From contig CAJZBQ010000028.1 of the NCBI GenBank assembly GCA_914767885.1, positions 248,001-312,000 on the forward strand: 64,000 nucleotides of DNA, written 5' to 3'. The notes beneath the pieces were generated by a model that had not been told where the DNA came from, did no database searches, and saw only the letters and a list, made by a program, of their open reading frames with translations. This stretch comes from Blepharisma stoltei. Its lineage: Eukaryota > Ciliophora > Heterotrichea > Heterotrichida > Blepharismidae. The position numbers were made by a program, and so were the translations under genes. Below are positions 36,613 through 48,733 of this stretch, piece by piece (position 1 is the first letter of the stretch; each line of letters starts with the position of its first letter).

Positions 36613-38136
36613 ATGTCAGGATTCCCAGAGCAAAGAAAAGTTAAAAAAACTTATACGTCTCCTCCTGACGTGTTTGAGCCAGATCTCAAAGAATATCCTC
36701 AAAAGCTTTCTAGCATAAAAAATTCCCTTTCCTCCTTTTCAAGTCAGCTGAGCATTAATCCCAAAGATTTTAAGGATTTTCAGCCCATTTCTAATTCTGA
36801 CATATCTTCAAACTCCTCAAGTTCTTCCCCAACGGCTATTCAAAAAGACACCTCACTTCAGCCAGATTCAGGAGATATGTCTCCAAGTCTTGAGGTTACT
36901 GACCCAAAAGCCTGGAAAAATGAAACAACTAATGCAGAAGAAATAAAGTCACCCTCAGAAACCGCGAAAATTATTTCTCCAATACAAGTTCCAGAGCAAG
37001 AAGTTCCAACACCTAAAGATACTCCATTTGCGTCAACAGAGCATTCTCCGAAAGAAATCAGAGAATTCAATATTCCTGATTCCTCACATTTCCATAAAAT
37101 CACATACAGTTGTGAAGATATCCAAATAGTTAAATACGATGATTGGTCCTATGTGATGCCAATTGAAATAGTTAGGATTTGGAGGAGGAAAAAGACTGAC
37201 AATAATTGAAATTCAAGTAAATTACCAGTCCCAAAGCCCATTATCAGAGCAAATGCACCTGATTCTCCAGGCATGTGGAGAGCAGAAATGTCAGAAACCC
37301 AACTCAAAATAAGAAACAGAGCTGAAAAACTCAGAAAAAAATTAGGATCCCAAACACCTATTGATGAAATTTCTGCCAGGAGAATAAAAACTACCTTAAA
37401 CAAGCTAACCCCTACAAATCTTGACAAATTAAAGCTGCAGCTCTTTGAAATCTCAAGAGAAAAGCCAGAAAACCTAGAAATCTTAGTTTCAGGAATTTTC
37501 CAAAAAGCCTGCACAGAAACAAAATACACCCAGCTTTACGCTGAGCTTTGTCAATACTTATCCCACCAATATCATTCTTTGAAGCCAGAAGAAGAGCGCA
37601 AAAAGAAAAACAACCCTTTCCGTGATGCCTTTTTAAGCCTCTGTGAAGCTTTATTCTTTTATAACCCAGGTGAAGAAAATTTTGAAGGCCTTTCAAAAGA
37701 AGACATTGAGATAAAGAAATATAAATTGAAACAAAAAGTGCTGGGAAATGTCAGGCTTATAGGTGAATTATTTAGATTTGAGTTTATACCAGCAAAGGTG
37801 GTGCTTCAGTGTATTTGGGATTTAACGACAAGTGGGATTGAAAAAGATGGAGAGGAATATAAGGTTAATCAAGAGTTAATTAGTGAAGACAAATTGGAAG
37901 GAGCAGCTATTTTATTGAATACTGGAGGTAGCATGTTTGAGATAGAGAAATTGATAAAGCAAACTGAAGAGCTGCTAGATATAGTGCAATATATTATTGA
38001 CAAAGAGCTGGTTTCGTCAAGACTCAGATTTTTATTGATGGTAAATTATATGTAGAACGTGCTTGATGCAAGAAAACAAGGATGGCCAAGACCAAAAGAC
38101 CAGCCAAGCTTTATTAGTCAAGGGAAAAGGGAATAA
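36613..38136 (+). CDS. EIF4G: eIF4G-like protein, MIF4G domain
   Basis: Translation-initiation scaffold. The N-terminal half is Ser/Pro-rich with SYVMPIEIVRIW; a TGA after KKTDNN encodes Trp. The C-terminal half is a MIF4G HEAT domain: GMWRAEMSETQ, LNKLTPTNLDKL, FQKACTETKYTQLYAELC, FRDAFLSLCEALFF, and GNVRLIGELFRFEFIP. Conserved sequence continues past an in-frame TAG at 38053-38055 (NVLDARKQGWPRPKDQP) to a TAA at 38134. The TAG may be a real stop, a mutation or a sequence error. Much shorter than animal eIF4G, as in many protists. Confidence 0.88.
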
Positions 38137-39074
38137 TTGCGATATTGATAAAACATGGCTATTTTATAATATTTAAACTAAGCATAAAATAGCATGAACT
38201 TCCTTTACCTTATAATATCTCTTTATCACTTACTCCCCCCCATTCTTGATCGAACGATTGACTGTAAAAATTCCTAAAAATTAGGGAAATTAACCCCCAT
38301 CCTTGATCGAACGATTTTCATATCATGCAAATTTTTATAATATAAAAATATATTAGTTATCAGAAGCTTGAGAAGATGTACATAATGAAGCTGTTTTCAG
38401 AGACTTTGAGACGACAGAAAGCTACGGAATCAACTATCCGAAGTGATTTAGTCATCAACCTAGGCTTAAAAACTCAATAATCTAATAAAATACAGATTCT
38501 TTAAAATTTTTTAAAAAAAAAATTAATTTAATAAGGAACAAATTAAAATTTATACAGTTTAAAGGGGTAACTAATAAATCAAAATATTAAAAATTAGTAT
38601 TTTAACATAATTAATTCAATTTTTTGCTGTAAAAATAATTATTAAATATTCTTAACCCTCTTATTTAAAGTAAAAAAAAAAATATATATATATTTTTTAT
38701 TTTATATATAAATTTTTTTTTCCCAAAAAATTTTTTTTTTAACCCCCATCCTTGATCGAACGATGGCGAGTCGTTCGATCAAGGATGGGGGGAGTTAATT
38801 ATATCAAATTCATTACTAACTCACCAATTCTTAATGGAACTGATTGCTATAAAGTATTTTATGAGATGGCTACAAGAGATAGATTATGCAATATACTGAA
38901 AAATTGCGTAGGAGCGATTATATAGTATAATATCTAAGATTCATTATTAGCAAAGATAGATAGTTAGATATAGGTGTGGGTTTCATGTTTAACTCTATGA
39001 AAATTATTCAATAGTAATTTTTCTAATTTTAAGAATTTTTAATAGATCGTTCATCAAAAACGGGGCATGTAAGC
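38137..39074. other. noncoding region with MITE-B copy and possible exon remnant
   Basis: Holds MITE-B copy B2. Across its excision site a short open frame (about 38193-38924) reads through to NSPILNGTDCYKVF and VGAII, which looks protein-like but has no clear start. Confidence 0.35.
38233..38797 (+). mobile_element. MITE-B copy B2
   Basis: 565 bp flanked by TTA. Same double-motif left end and hairpin right end as B1; interior about 85-90% alike by eye. Lies in a noncoding region. Confidence 0.9.
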
Positions 39075-39668
39075 TTAAAATGGTCTTGGTGGCAGATTAG
39101 GTGGGCGGCGTGGCTCTCCAGTGACTACATTAAACTCTGAGTTCATTTTTGAGTCCAAATTAAACATCCTCATCCCCGCCCTATATCTAATCTGGTCATC
39201 TTGCTGCTTTAATCTTGATCCTTGTTCTGTGCTATCATATTCCAACGTAATCGGGTTATACGCTGCGCTTAAATTATTTTTCTGCCCAGCCTGCCATTTT
39301 GACTGTTTCTGATTGAGCATATCTTGGTATTTTTTATCTTCGTTTTCCATCGTTTCCCATCTTCCGACTTCTCTGTTAATCACTTGCTCTCTCCTTTGAT
39401 TTAGATTTTGCTGACGTGACTGGTATTCCATTTCTCTTCTTCGCTTGTCTTCAGCTGCAAAATCTGTGTCAAATCTTTCAGATTCAGGCAGATATAAGCT
39501 GGAACTTGCAGCTGGTTTACTAATTCCTGGGTATTCTTCATAGTGGTGGAAGCCTCCACTTCTTTCTTTTAGCCGCATTCTTTCGATGGCTTCGCGGTCT
39601 CTCATGCCTTCTCGCTCTGCTCGAGTTCTGGGCTTGATGTTGTGGTATTCTCGAAATCCAGCTGACAT
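39075..39668 (-). CDS. conserved protist-type protein of unknown function
   Basis: 197 residues, uninterrupted, beginning MSAGFREYHNIKP. Highly charged and helical, with NPITLEYDSTEQGSRLKQQD and FNVVTGEPRRPP near the C-terminus. These blocks resemble a family I associate with flagellated protists, but I cannot name it with certainty. No membrane segment. Confidence 0.7.
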   Translation of the reverse strand: MSAGFREYHNIKPRTRAEREGMRDREAIERMRLKERSGGFHHYEEYPGISKPAASSSLYLPESERFDTDFAAEDKRRREMEYQSRQQNLNQRREQVINREVGRWETMENEDKKYQDMLNQKQSKWQAGQKNNLSAAYNPITLEYDSTEQGSRLKQQDDQIRYRAGMRMFNLDSKMNSEFNVVTGEPRRPPNLPPRPF

Positions 39669-39838
39669 TTAATAACTGATTTTAAATTATGGAATTGGAT
39701 ATGAAATCAAAATTAAAAATAAATTTAAATAAATTAATCAGGATAAATGGCAAGAATAGATGTAGTTATTTGAAGGAGGAATTAGGATATGATGGTTTAT
39801 AGAGAAAAACCAATATAATTGTGGAAAGATAATAGAAA

Positions 39839-40743
39839 TTATCACCCTGCATTATGATAAGGCGTCAGATGGATAAAATTTATGCTCTTTTTTCCTATTG
39901 GAGTTTTGGTTTTTCGCCTTGGAGTAACTGTTTTTTCTTTTAGCTTATTTACGGGGGTTATTGATCTTACCCTGATTTCTTTTCTTTCTTTTTTCGACTT
40001 ATAAGCAGACTCTTTTGGAGGTGCAGGTCTTCGTGAAAGATATTTATTACTTGGTAAAGAATTTCGGGATTGGTAAACTCTTGGGACAGGTGAAGCTCTA
40101 TGCACTTCAATTTCACTATGAAGTAAGTCGGTGGTTACAGCAGGAGTGTTATGGATCATCTCTAACCTTTCATCAATTGTTTTTTCAAGCCCTTCTTGCT
40201 CTTTTTCTATTTTGTGAGGAAATGGGCGGCTTTTAACTTTAGGCTCTTTAGGGGGTTCTGGCTTTATTTCTTGGCTGTTTTTGGATTTTTCTTCTTCGTC
40301 TTCTCTAAGAAGGTCAGAAAGTGATACGTCTTGCTGAGGAATTTTGCAAGAGTTTACTAGCTCCCTGATTATTGAGAAAAAAATTATTAGAAAATCCTTA
40401 TTATATGGGAAAATTAATCCATTAGTTAGAGAGCAAAAATTTTCTTAATATAAAACACTTTTATAAATAATCTCTAACTAAATATATTAAATTTTGAGCA
40501 TTTTGCATCTTTTAAAAAAATTTTAAAAATTTAAAGTAGATTAAATCATTTTTAATAATTTTTTATGAAAAAATATTAACCACCAGGGTTATCTAGCAAG
40601 GGGGATAAAGAGAACGCAATGTTTTCTCTGAAAGAAATAGGGATGTCAATGTCTTTGAATATTTCTTGCAAATCAACTTGAATTTCATTGTCCCCGACCT
40701 TATCAATTCTGTTTAAAATTTTTTTGTATACTCATTCTTCCAT
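39839..40743 (-). CDS. hypothetical basic protein
   Basis: Removing an IES (40406-40578) gives 243 residues: MEE(W)VYKKILNRIDKVGDN with TGA as Trp, a helical N-terminus, an acidic middle (LLREDEEEKSKNSQE), then a Lys/Arg/Pro-rich tail ending YHNAG(W). No family recognised. Confidence 0.62.
40406..40578. other. TA-flanked IES
   Basis: 173 bp, very AT-rich, stops in all frames. Excision at TA joins LLDNPGG to YNKDFLIIFF in frame. Confidence 0.6.
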
Positions 40744-40843
40744 TCCTCCTTGTTCATATGATATTCTTCATTAATTACAACTAAAATATTTAAAATGCTG
40801 AAGCACCAATGTTAAGCTATATATCGTGAAAATAAAACCATTA

Positions 40844-42329
40844 TTAAATTCTATGCAAAAATCAGTGATCCATAATATATAATTTTTTAAGTCTTTTTTT
40901 CCATTTAATTTTCGATTTTTTGGTATCAACTAAATTTATTTTTTCTTCAGCTATGCTATCAATATTTTCAAAAGTAAAATACTCAGGCAAGGGAGCAGCC
41001 AGTGGTGTAGGAGGCCTCGAATAAACTTCAATTTTATTGAGTAAATCATAATACTGTCTATCAGCCTCCGCTACAACTTGGATCAAATCTTTTGCCAAGT
41101 TTTCTAATGTACCTACCAGCATCTGAATATGGGCATTTAATTTTTCATTTGCAACTTCTGAAGGCTCTGGATGAGAATCAGCCTCATTTTCTGCTTCTTG
41201 AGGAGGCTGAGATATCTCAATTGCTCCTGTCCCTTCATGTGAAGGCGCTATTGAGCTTCTAAGACTTGGGTTGTTATTTATCATTGGAAATTTGACTTGA
41301 TCATTTAATACATTAGACGGTACAAGTGGTTTTAATATTTTTCGCAAATCCAAATCAAGCCCTTTCAGGTAATCTAAAAAGTTTCCTCTGCATCTGTCTC
41401 TGTATTCTTTCAAAATACTTCCTATTTGCTTTATTTGAGATTTTATAAGTTTTGACTCTTGGTTCAATGTGTGCTTTATAGAAATTGCTTCTTTTCTTAT
41501 TAAGGTAGCGCTTTTTCAAATATTTGTGCAGTTTTTTTCGATTCTTTCAAAGTCTTCTAGAATTGCGAAATAATCAGAATCTTGTTGGGAGAGATTGCTT
41601 GCGATTGTTGCGATACGATGCGATTAATTAATTTAAGGTTTAAGAAACTTTTTAACGTTCACTATCAAATAAATTGAACTGACTTCAGGTCACTCCTTCA
41701 GGTTCCCCGCTCCACCGCTGTGTCATGCACCACCTCGACCTCAAGGCTTTATGATCCATCGGCTTTGGGTATTTGGATTCCGACAGTTATCCTTAGAGAG
41801 CGTGAGTTGTCCACACAGAAATTCCAAAAAATGGAATTTCTGACCGACTCTTGGTAATAAGGGAAACTTGAAGCCCAGGGTTTAATTTTTGGTTTTTCGC
41901 TGGAGTTGCCTGAATGGCCTTGTGGCATCTAAAGGCATTTTAGAATTCCACTTCCAACTCTAAGCTTCACCTTCCCCACTAGGTAAAATCCAATCTGAAA
42001 AATGAATTCGACTAGGCTCCGCACACTGCCAAAATTGCTTCCCTAGTATTGCTGTCTATTTCTGGGTTTGCAAAACCTTGCCAGATATAATTAAATAGGC
42101 TTAATGACAAGGAGGTCATGTCTTGGACCGAGACACCATATTTAATTATGCTTGCGATTGTTGCAATTTCTTCAAAAGTTGATAAATCAATAGCGATTTT
42201 GCTTGGGAAGCCTGGAAGTGATTCGGGTTCTAAATTGTTTATTAAATTGAAAAGTGAAGTATGAGTGTTCGAGGTTTGAGTGTGGATAAGCCGAAGCTTG
42301 ATAGTAAGATTTACAATACTTCTTGTCAT
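40844..42329 (-). CDS. hypothetical coiled-coil protein split by R9
   Basis: Removing R9 gives 310 residues, starting MTRSIVNLTIKLRLIH. Helical N-terminal half (DYFAILEDFERIEKNC), Pro/Glu-rich middle (ISQPPQEAENEADSHPEPSE), helical segment with AEADRQYYDLL, basic end. TGA is read as Trp in CTNI(W)KSA and near the end. Pattern recalls Mediator- or cytoskeletal-type helical proteins; none assigned. Confidence 0.7.
41612..42164 (+). mobile_element. R9: full-length-looking SINE-like insertion
   Basis: 553 bp flanked by TGCTTGCGATTGTTGC (41596-41611 and 42149-42164), 16 bp perfect. 5' end TTTTTAACGTTCACTA, 3' end ACACCATATTTAATTA. Closely related to R2 in length and both ends. The repeat contains no TA, yet its collapse restores the gene. 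Confidence 0.9.
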
Positions 42330-42501
42330 TTAACTAATAATATGGAATTTTCAATTAAGGTGAAGCAATTTCAGTTAATTGACTTTTTAAATAATTGTAA
42401 AAAAGAAAGAAATAAATATTTTACATAAAAATTGCTAGAGACTTATGGAAATTAATTGCATTATGAATGAAATTATTCCATTCTATTATTCAGAATATTT
42501 C

Positions 42502-45500
42502 TTAATTTCTTTTTGGCATAATCGACATTCGTCTTGCTTCTATATCTTGCATCATTTTATCAACTGATGAGTTTTGATTTGCATTTCTAATCGACACTCT
42601 TCTCCCATTATTTTCTTCTTTTTGCTGTCGTTTATTTTTAATTTCATCTGCAAGCGCTTTCGAATTAGCAGCTTTTGACGAGTTTTCTTGTTTTTGCTGC
42701 AACGCAGCCTGTCTTCTTGCTTCAATTCTTGCTTTTTTTTCTTGGTCTTCTTTGGCTTTAAAGTACTTATTTTTATTGGTTTCAAATGATGATATATATT
42801 TATCACCTATAAAATGCTTTTTGATTTAAAGTCGAAATCATAGTCATTGATAAAATCTGTATATTTTTAATAATAAATTTTATGTACTGATGATTTATTC
42901 ATATATAAAAAGAGATAAAATAATTAAATTTGTCACAAAGCTCTTCAGGTTTCAAATCTTTAGCATTTATAACATAAAGATCACAAAGCTCAAGGAATTT
43001 TGTGTCTAATGCTTGAATTCTTGATTTTAATTGATTAACAGTTTCGCTTACTTCTTGGTAGAATTTTGATAATTTTTCACTTATTTTATCAGCAGCTCTC
43101 ACACTTTGTGAATCTATCGCTTTTTTAACCAAATTGACCTTCGCATTTACTTCATTTAAGTCAATAGCAAGCTGTGATAATGGGAATTTTGATACAAAAT
43201 CAATATCAGAGAAATCCTGTATTAGCCCTAACAGCTCAGGCTTATTTTTTTCACAGAAAGTTATAATATAGTCTAAAAGTGTCGTTTTCCCATCTTGTCC
43301 TCTCATATCAACCACTTTAGCTAGCGAATCAATAGTAAACCCAAAAGCTCCACCTCTTGCACTAGTCCCATTTAAATAATTCCCACAAGCCAAAACAATT
43401 TCTAGTACCGCCTTTAATTTTTCACTACTTTTCAGCGCTGAATAAGTCCCTTCAATTTTTTCAACTTTTTTGGTTAATTCACCTATCAGCTCAGCATTGG
43501 TAAAAGTAAATATAATAGCTTCTACTCTGAACTTGAATCCAGGGACATCTTTAAGTGCGTAGAAAAATCTATCTGAAGGTGCTAGTAAATCTAAATCTCC
43601 TTCATAGCTGGTAACTAGTTGCATTTCACTATCGTCTGGTAATGCACCTTTTAATGATGACCATGCACCTTCACTGACTGTTTGGGTATCAGCTGAAAGA
43701 AAAGCTTCAACTAATGCAGAATGGGAAAGTCTCAATTTCCCCAAAATGAGTTCGACTGTTTGCCGCCTTTCTTTAGATAAATGGCTGATTTTTTCTATTT
43801 TTTTGACTTCTTCTTTTTTCTCTTCTTTTTGTTCGCCGTTGGCTTCTTTTTTCTCAGGTGCTTTTTTCTGAGCAAATAGGTCGACAAGTAAAGTTACGTC
43901 TAAGTTGACTTTTGAATCATCTGCGTTGTTCCAGATGGATTTTTCAAGTTTTTGGACAGGGACAGGGGTCCAAAATAGAGATTTCATAGGCACTGCAGGG
44001 TTTATTTTCACTTTTTGTCGAAGGACTGTCATCATGGATGGCCCTGGAGGTGGAGGAGCAGTTCTCTGACCTGGGCCTGGAGGTGGTGGAGGAGCGCTAT
44101 TTGACATTGGAGGAGGTGGCGGCGGAGGATTACCTCTTTGGCCAGGGATTGGAGGAGGTGGAGGAGCGCTATTTGACATTGGAGGAGGTGGTGGAGGAGG
44201 ATTACCTCTTTGGCCAGGGATTGGAGGAGGTGGAGGAGCGCTATTTGACATTGGAGGAGGTGGCGGCGGAGGATTACCTCTTTGGCCAGGGATTGGAGGA
44301 GGTGGAGGAGCACTATTTGGCATTGGGGGAGGTGGAGGTGGAGGAGCTCTATTTGGCATTGGAGGTGGTGGAGGAGCATTATTTGGCATTGGCGGAGGTG
44401 GAGGTGTTCTATTTGGCATTGGAGGTGGCGGAGGCGCGTTATTTGGCATTGGTGGAGGTGGAGGTGGAGGAGCATTATTTGGCATTGGAGGAGGTGGCGG
44501 CGGAGGAGGAGTTCTATTTGGCATAGGAGGTGGTGGAGGAGCGCTATTTGGCATTGGCGGAGGTGGAGGCGGAGGCGGAGGAGTTCTATTTGGCATAGGA
44601 GGTGGTGGAGGAGCATTATTTGGCATAGGTGGAGGTGGCGGTGGAGGAGTCCTATTTGGCATAGGAGGTGGTGGAGGGGCGTTATTTGGCATTGGGGGAG
44701 GTGGAGGTGGAGGGGTTCTATTTGGCATTGGAGGTGGCGGAGGAGCATTATTTGGCATTGGCGGAGGTGGCGGTGGAGGAGTCCTATTTGGCATTAGCGG
44801 AGGTGGCGGTGGAGGAGTTCTATTTGGCATTGGAGGTGGTGGAGGAGCATTATTTGGCATTGGGGGAGGTGGAGGCGGAGGAGCTTTATTTGGCATTGCG
44901 GGAGGTGGAGGAGTTCTATTTGGCATTGGAGGCGGCGGAGGAGCATTATTTGGCATTGGAGGGGGCGGCGGAATATTACTATGTATTGGAGGAGGTACAG
45001 GTACATTATTTTGCGAATTTTGTTCCTGCCCTATATTTTGTAGTTGACCATATAGCTCACTCCCTCTTTTCGTGTTCGAGCAAAAAATTTCGTTCACCCA
45101 TAAGAGTTTATTTTTTTTAGACATTTGCTATATAACTTTTTTCAAAATTTTTAAAAATTGCAGTTAGAAAGTAAAAATTACTTCATTTCCAAATTTGTCT
45201 TTTAAAAATGCAAATTACTCCAAAAAAAAATAAAATTAACTAAAGACTTCACTATAATAACTATCATATATATATATATATAAAATATTTTTTATAAAAA
45301 ATACTTACTCCCCCCCTCCGTGAGTGAAACAAACAAATTTTGTTCACTCACGGAGGGGGTTAATATTTTTTTTTTTAAAAAAATTATTATATAAAATTTT
45401 TATAACATTATTTTTCGAAATTTAAAAAAATCCTAATTCGCAAAAATTGGAAAGCAAATATTAATTTAATTTATAAAATTTATGTTTTAAAAAGCAATTC

Positions 45501-48320
45501 GTTTAAAATTAAACAGAATTAGCTCTAGATTTCATTATAATAATTATTATTTATATATCAAAAATTTTTTCCATAAAAAATTTTTTATTAAAAAAATTTT
45601 TGTTCACTCACGGAGGGTGGGTTTTTTTGGGCAAAAAATAGCGATTTTTCTACTGTTTTTGTTCACTCACGGAGGGGGGGGAGTTATATTAAAAAAACTT
45701 TAATTGTCTTACTGAAAATTTTGTTCTCCTAAAAAATATGGGATTTTTAATAGTTTTCCTCGTTCTGGAGGGGAGTCAGCCACTTTTCTTTCCAACTGCT
45801 CTTTATTTCTATTTTCAATTTCATTCAATTCCTCAAGCTTCTTTATGATTTCTCTTGACATTTCTAGTTCTTCATTCAATTTTACTTTTTCACTCTCCAT
45901 TTTCACCAGCACTTGCTTAATATCAGTAAATTCTTTCACTTCTTCCCTATGCTTTCCTATATCAAGCGCCTGCAGCTGTTCTTCTAGCTCATATTTTTCT
46001 TTCCTAACCTTCTCAATTTCTTTATCCCTCGCTTCTAAATTCTGTTCAAGGTTTTCTAATTTTTTTAATTTCTCGACAATTTCTTTTTGATTTTCTTTTA
46101 TTTCATCAAGCCTAAAGTCATTTGACAGTTCAAGATTTTCTCTAGAAGCCTCAGTAAGCTGTGCGACAATTTGTGATATTTTTTCCCATATTTTGTTGCC
46201 TAGAAGAGGTTCTGGTGGTATAAATGTTAATTTTTGAATCATTGATAGAAATGCTGAATATGATTGAGCTGATGCAGCATTTTTTTCAAGGATTTTTATC
46301 AGGGCTTTAACATCAACTTCTGGCTGGGTTCCTTCACTACAATTGTCTAGGAATAAGGCAATTTGTACTAGGAGTTCTTGGATTAATTCGCTGTCTTCTT
46401 CATTTTCGTCTGATGAGCTTTCGTCGCTACTTTGGATAGCAGGAAGTTGTGTGTCTCTATTGTTCTGGACAAAAACTTTTAATGCCTCATCTGCTTCTCT
46501 TATTATAGGTAAGCCTCCAATTTCGACTGTATTTTTTTTTCTGGAGTCTTGTAAAATGCTACCTCTTGTTCTAGCTTCAATAATTTCATCAGGATCAAAA
46601 GTTACAAGGGCTGAGCCTCTTTTAATATCATTATTTTTTTTTCTGTGCTCATCTTTTTTTTCTTCCTTCTTGATTGCTTGTTTACGTTTTTTATCCAAAT
46701 TGTGCTTAACTGCAGAAATGGAAAAATATTTTTATCCGATTATTGATATAAAATTTTTTTATTCTATTTAATTTTTAGGTAGAATTATACCATGGATGCA
46801 GCATTTCTACCTATTTTTTGTTAAAATTATGTAGCCGCAGAAATTTCAGATGTCATGATTTCAGTCCCTATTTCACTTTGAAACTTTGTTAGTATATCTT
46901 TTATACCTAGCATTAATAGCTCAGATCTTATAGCTTGTCTTGTTGAAATTTCCAATGGACTTTCTACTAAAGTATTTATAAAATTCATTAAAACAAGTTT
47001 TGTTTTGGTGCTCGACTTGCCCAACTCGCTGATTAAAAATTGGAATCTATTTGGCATTTTTCTTTCCACTGCATGAATTTCTAATGCTTTCAGCACCATT
47101 TCATAGCCATGATTGCTTGCCCAACAAACGTCTGTCAGGACTTCAATAGTCAATGCGTTAAGTTTTTCGTCCTCACTTTGCATGTTCAAAGCTAATATTC
47201 CTACTGTGCTTTCTTCATAAATCATATACATTAAAATGGCGATGGCGAATCAGCCCTTTTTCTCAACACCTGCATTCGAAGGTCTGCTAGGTGCCAGGGA
47301 TCTTGTGGAAGGGAAATTGGCGCTCCGTTGTATACCCAGCTAGGTTTTTCATTGGCACAGTAGAGCGCAGCATCGAATTTGACCGCAGCTCATCTGGCAC
47401 CAGGGTTTTTCCTCAGGTGAAATGGTATTTCGAAGCTGGAAATGGGAAGCTCAGTAGCCCCTGGAGCTTTGACTTGATCCATCGGGCTACTCCCTCGCAT
47501 TAAACTGGGCGTTACGTTCCAGGCTTTGGATTTCTATTTTAGCCGACAGTCCTCCCAAAAAAATTGTGTTTTCAAATTTTCGGAATGGGCAACTTCTGTT
47601 GACGTACAGCACAGTGGTGCAACCCATCCAACTAAGGGTAGCGAGTGCACATCCTCGTCCAGTAGGAGCAACACTTTGAAGGTCGTGCTCGATCGGCGGT
47701 GAGCAGCTGGGTGAAGCGTGAAGGGGTGGAGGAGGCCGTCTGAGTTTACTGTGAGCCTTTCAATAATAATGTTAATGCTAATCTTCTTCATAAATCAAAT
47801 CATCAATACCATATGGGTTTTTTGCAATGATTTTCAGGCATTTTAATATTTCATGCTGTCTTCTATAATCCTTTGTCCTTTGGGATATTTCTTCTGACAC
47901 AATCAGGACATTTATAAGCTCTTCGTTTCCATCGCAATCGATAAATCGCTCTATATCTTTTTTAGACGCATCTTTAAGCCAAATTTTTGCTTTTTTAATT
48001 CCTGCAGTCGTTGGGTTTCTTTTAATTTCTTCTATTATTTCTTCTGCTGGGAGGCTTGAATCAGACTGAGCACGAGAGGATTCCATATATTTGCAAAGGA
48101 GCTGCCATTTGATTTCGATGGGCTGATTCATGAGGAGAGCTTTTTGGTCTGATGGCAGCTTTAGTTCATTCAGGCGTTGTTCGAACTCTTTTAGGATAAA
48201 TGAGTTCTCTGGTGGAGGCTGAACAGGTTTTGGCTGTGAAAGTATCCTTGTCATCTTACGATGGACGTCAACTATTTGATTTCTGGGATCTCCTTGGGTT
48301 TGGCCTTGCTTATTCCCCAT
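42502..48320 (-). CDS. formin (GBD/FH3-FH1-FH2-DAD)
   Basis: Actin-filament nucleator and elongator. Removing R10 (47225-47797), IES 46709-46833, a composite MITE (45055-45686), a 15-nt intron (45698-45712) and IES 42795-42903 gives 1,454 residues. Domains in order: N-terminus MGNKQGQTQG (possible myristoylation); Rho-binding/FH3 armadillo region (KNPYGIDDLIYEE, EVLTDVCWASNHG); coiled coil; an FH1 of tandem PPPPPPMPN units (about 45000-44010); FH2 (MKSLFWTPVPV, LELVLACGNYLN-type block VLEIVLACGNYLNG, GFTIDSLAKV); and a basic DAD-like tail (IEARRMSIMPKRN). The regulated diaphanous type is implied by this order. Confidence 0.93.
42795..42903. other. short TA-flanked IES in formin
   Basis: 109 bp; excision at TA joins NYFISFYI to SSFETNKNKYF, linking FH2 to the DAD-like tail. 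Confidence 0.75.
44010..45000 (-). repeat. FH1 tandem proline repeats
   Basis: About 1 kb of 20-40 bp units encoding PPPPP(P)MPN followed by NAPP, RTPP or SAPP, then GQRGNPP variants near 44100-44300. More than 20 units. Opposite-strand frames here are by-products. Confidence 0.95.
45055..45686. mobile_element. composite MITE-A: old partial plus intact copy
   Basis: 632 bp between TA dinucleotides. Left part (about 45059-45304) is a diverged MITE-A missing its far end; the right part (45308-45686) is the intact copy A9. Removal keeps the formin frame (FHFFNI|YGQLQN). Confidence 0.75.
45308..45686 (-). mobile_element. MITE-A copy A9
   Basis: 379 bp intact copy, inverted, flanked by TTA, joined directly to the remains of an older copy. 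Confidence 0.9.
45698..45712 (-). other. 15-nt intron in formin
   Basis: gtaagacaattaaag on the minus strand; it contains an in-frame TAA and lies 11 bp from the MITE. Confidence 0.8.
46709..46833. other. TA-flanked IES in formin
   Basis: 125 bp with a small internal palindrome (AGGTAGAA...TTCTACCT). Excision restores SEISAA|KHNLDKK. Confidence 0.65.
47225..47797 (-). mobile_element. R10: SINE-like insertion
   Basis: 573 bp flanked by TTCTTCATAAATCA (47211-47224 and 47784-47797). 3' end on the minus strand CGCCATTTTAATG; core at about 47300-47364. Removal restores DDLIYEE|STVGILALN in the formin FH3 region. Confidence 0.87.
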
Positions 48321-48733
48321 TTTATGTACTGGACATTAGTAAGATTAGTAGAATTCTAAAGAATGAAACCTAATAAACTGGAGTATAAATAAAACTTATT
48401 TTTATAATTAAACTTTCCCTTTTTGTCCAGATTCTATATACAATTATTATGGCGACACAAATTCAATATAATTCTTTATTTCATTTTAATAAATAGCGAA
48501 TTAAGCTTTATAGAATATCTATTAATTAATTTTTCATAAATGGCATTGTATTTAACTTTTTTCTAATTTTTTCAACAAACGCTCTCTGCGGAAAAATTTC
48601 AATATTTTTATATTAGAAAAATTATAAATGTGGACTTAGGAATTTTTTTTCATATGTTTCCGCAGTAATTATTTTAAAAACACCATATTTTAAAAGTTGT
48701 TCACATATTTACAAGAATCATGAGCTTTCAATA

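Noticed and set aside
44038-45120. Long plus-strand open frames opposite the formin FH1
   Set aside because: They are complements of the proline repeats (Glu/Leu or Trp/Arg periodic) with no independent features.
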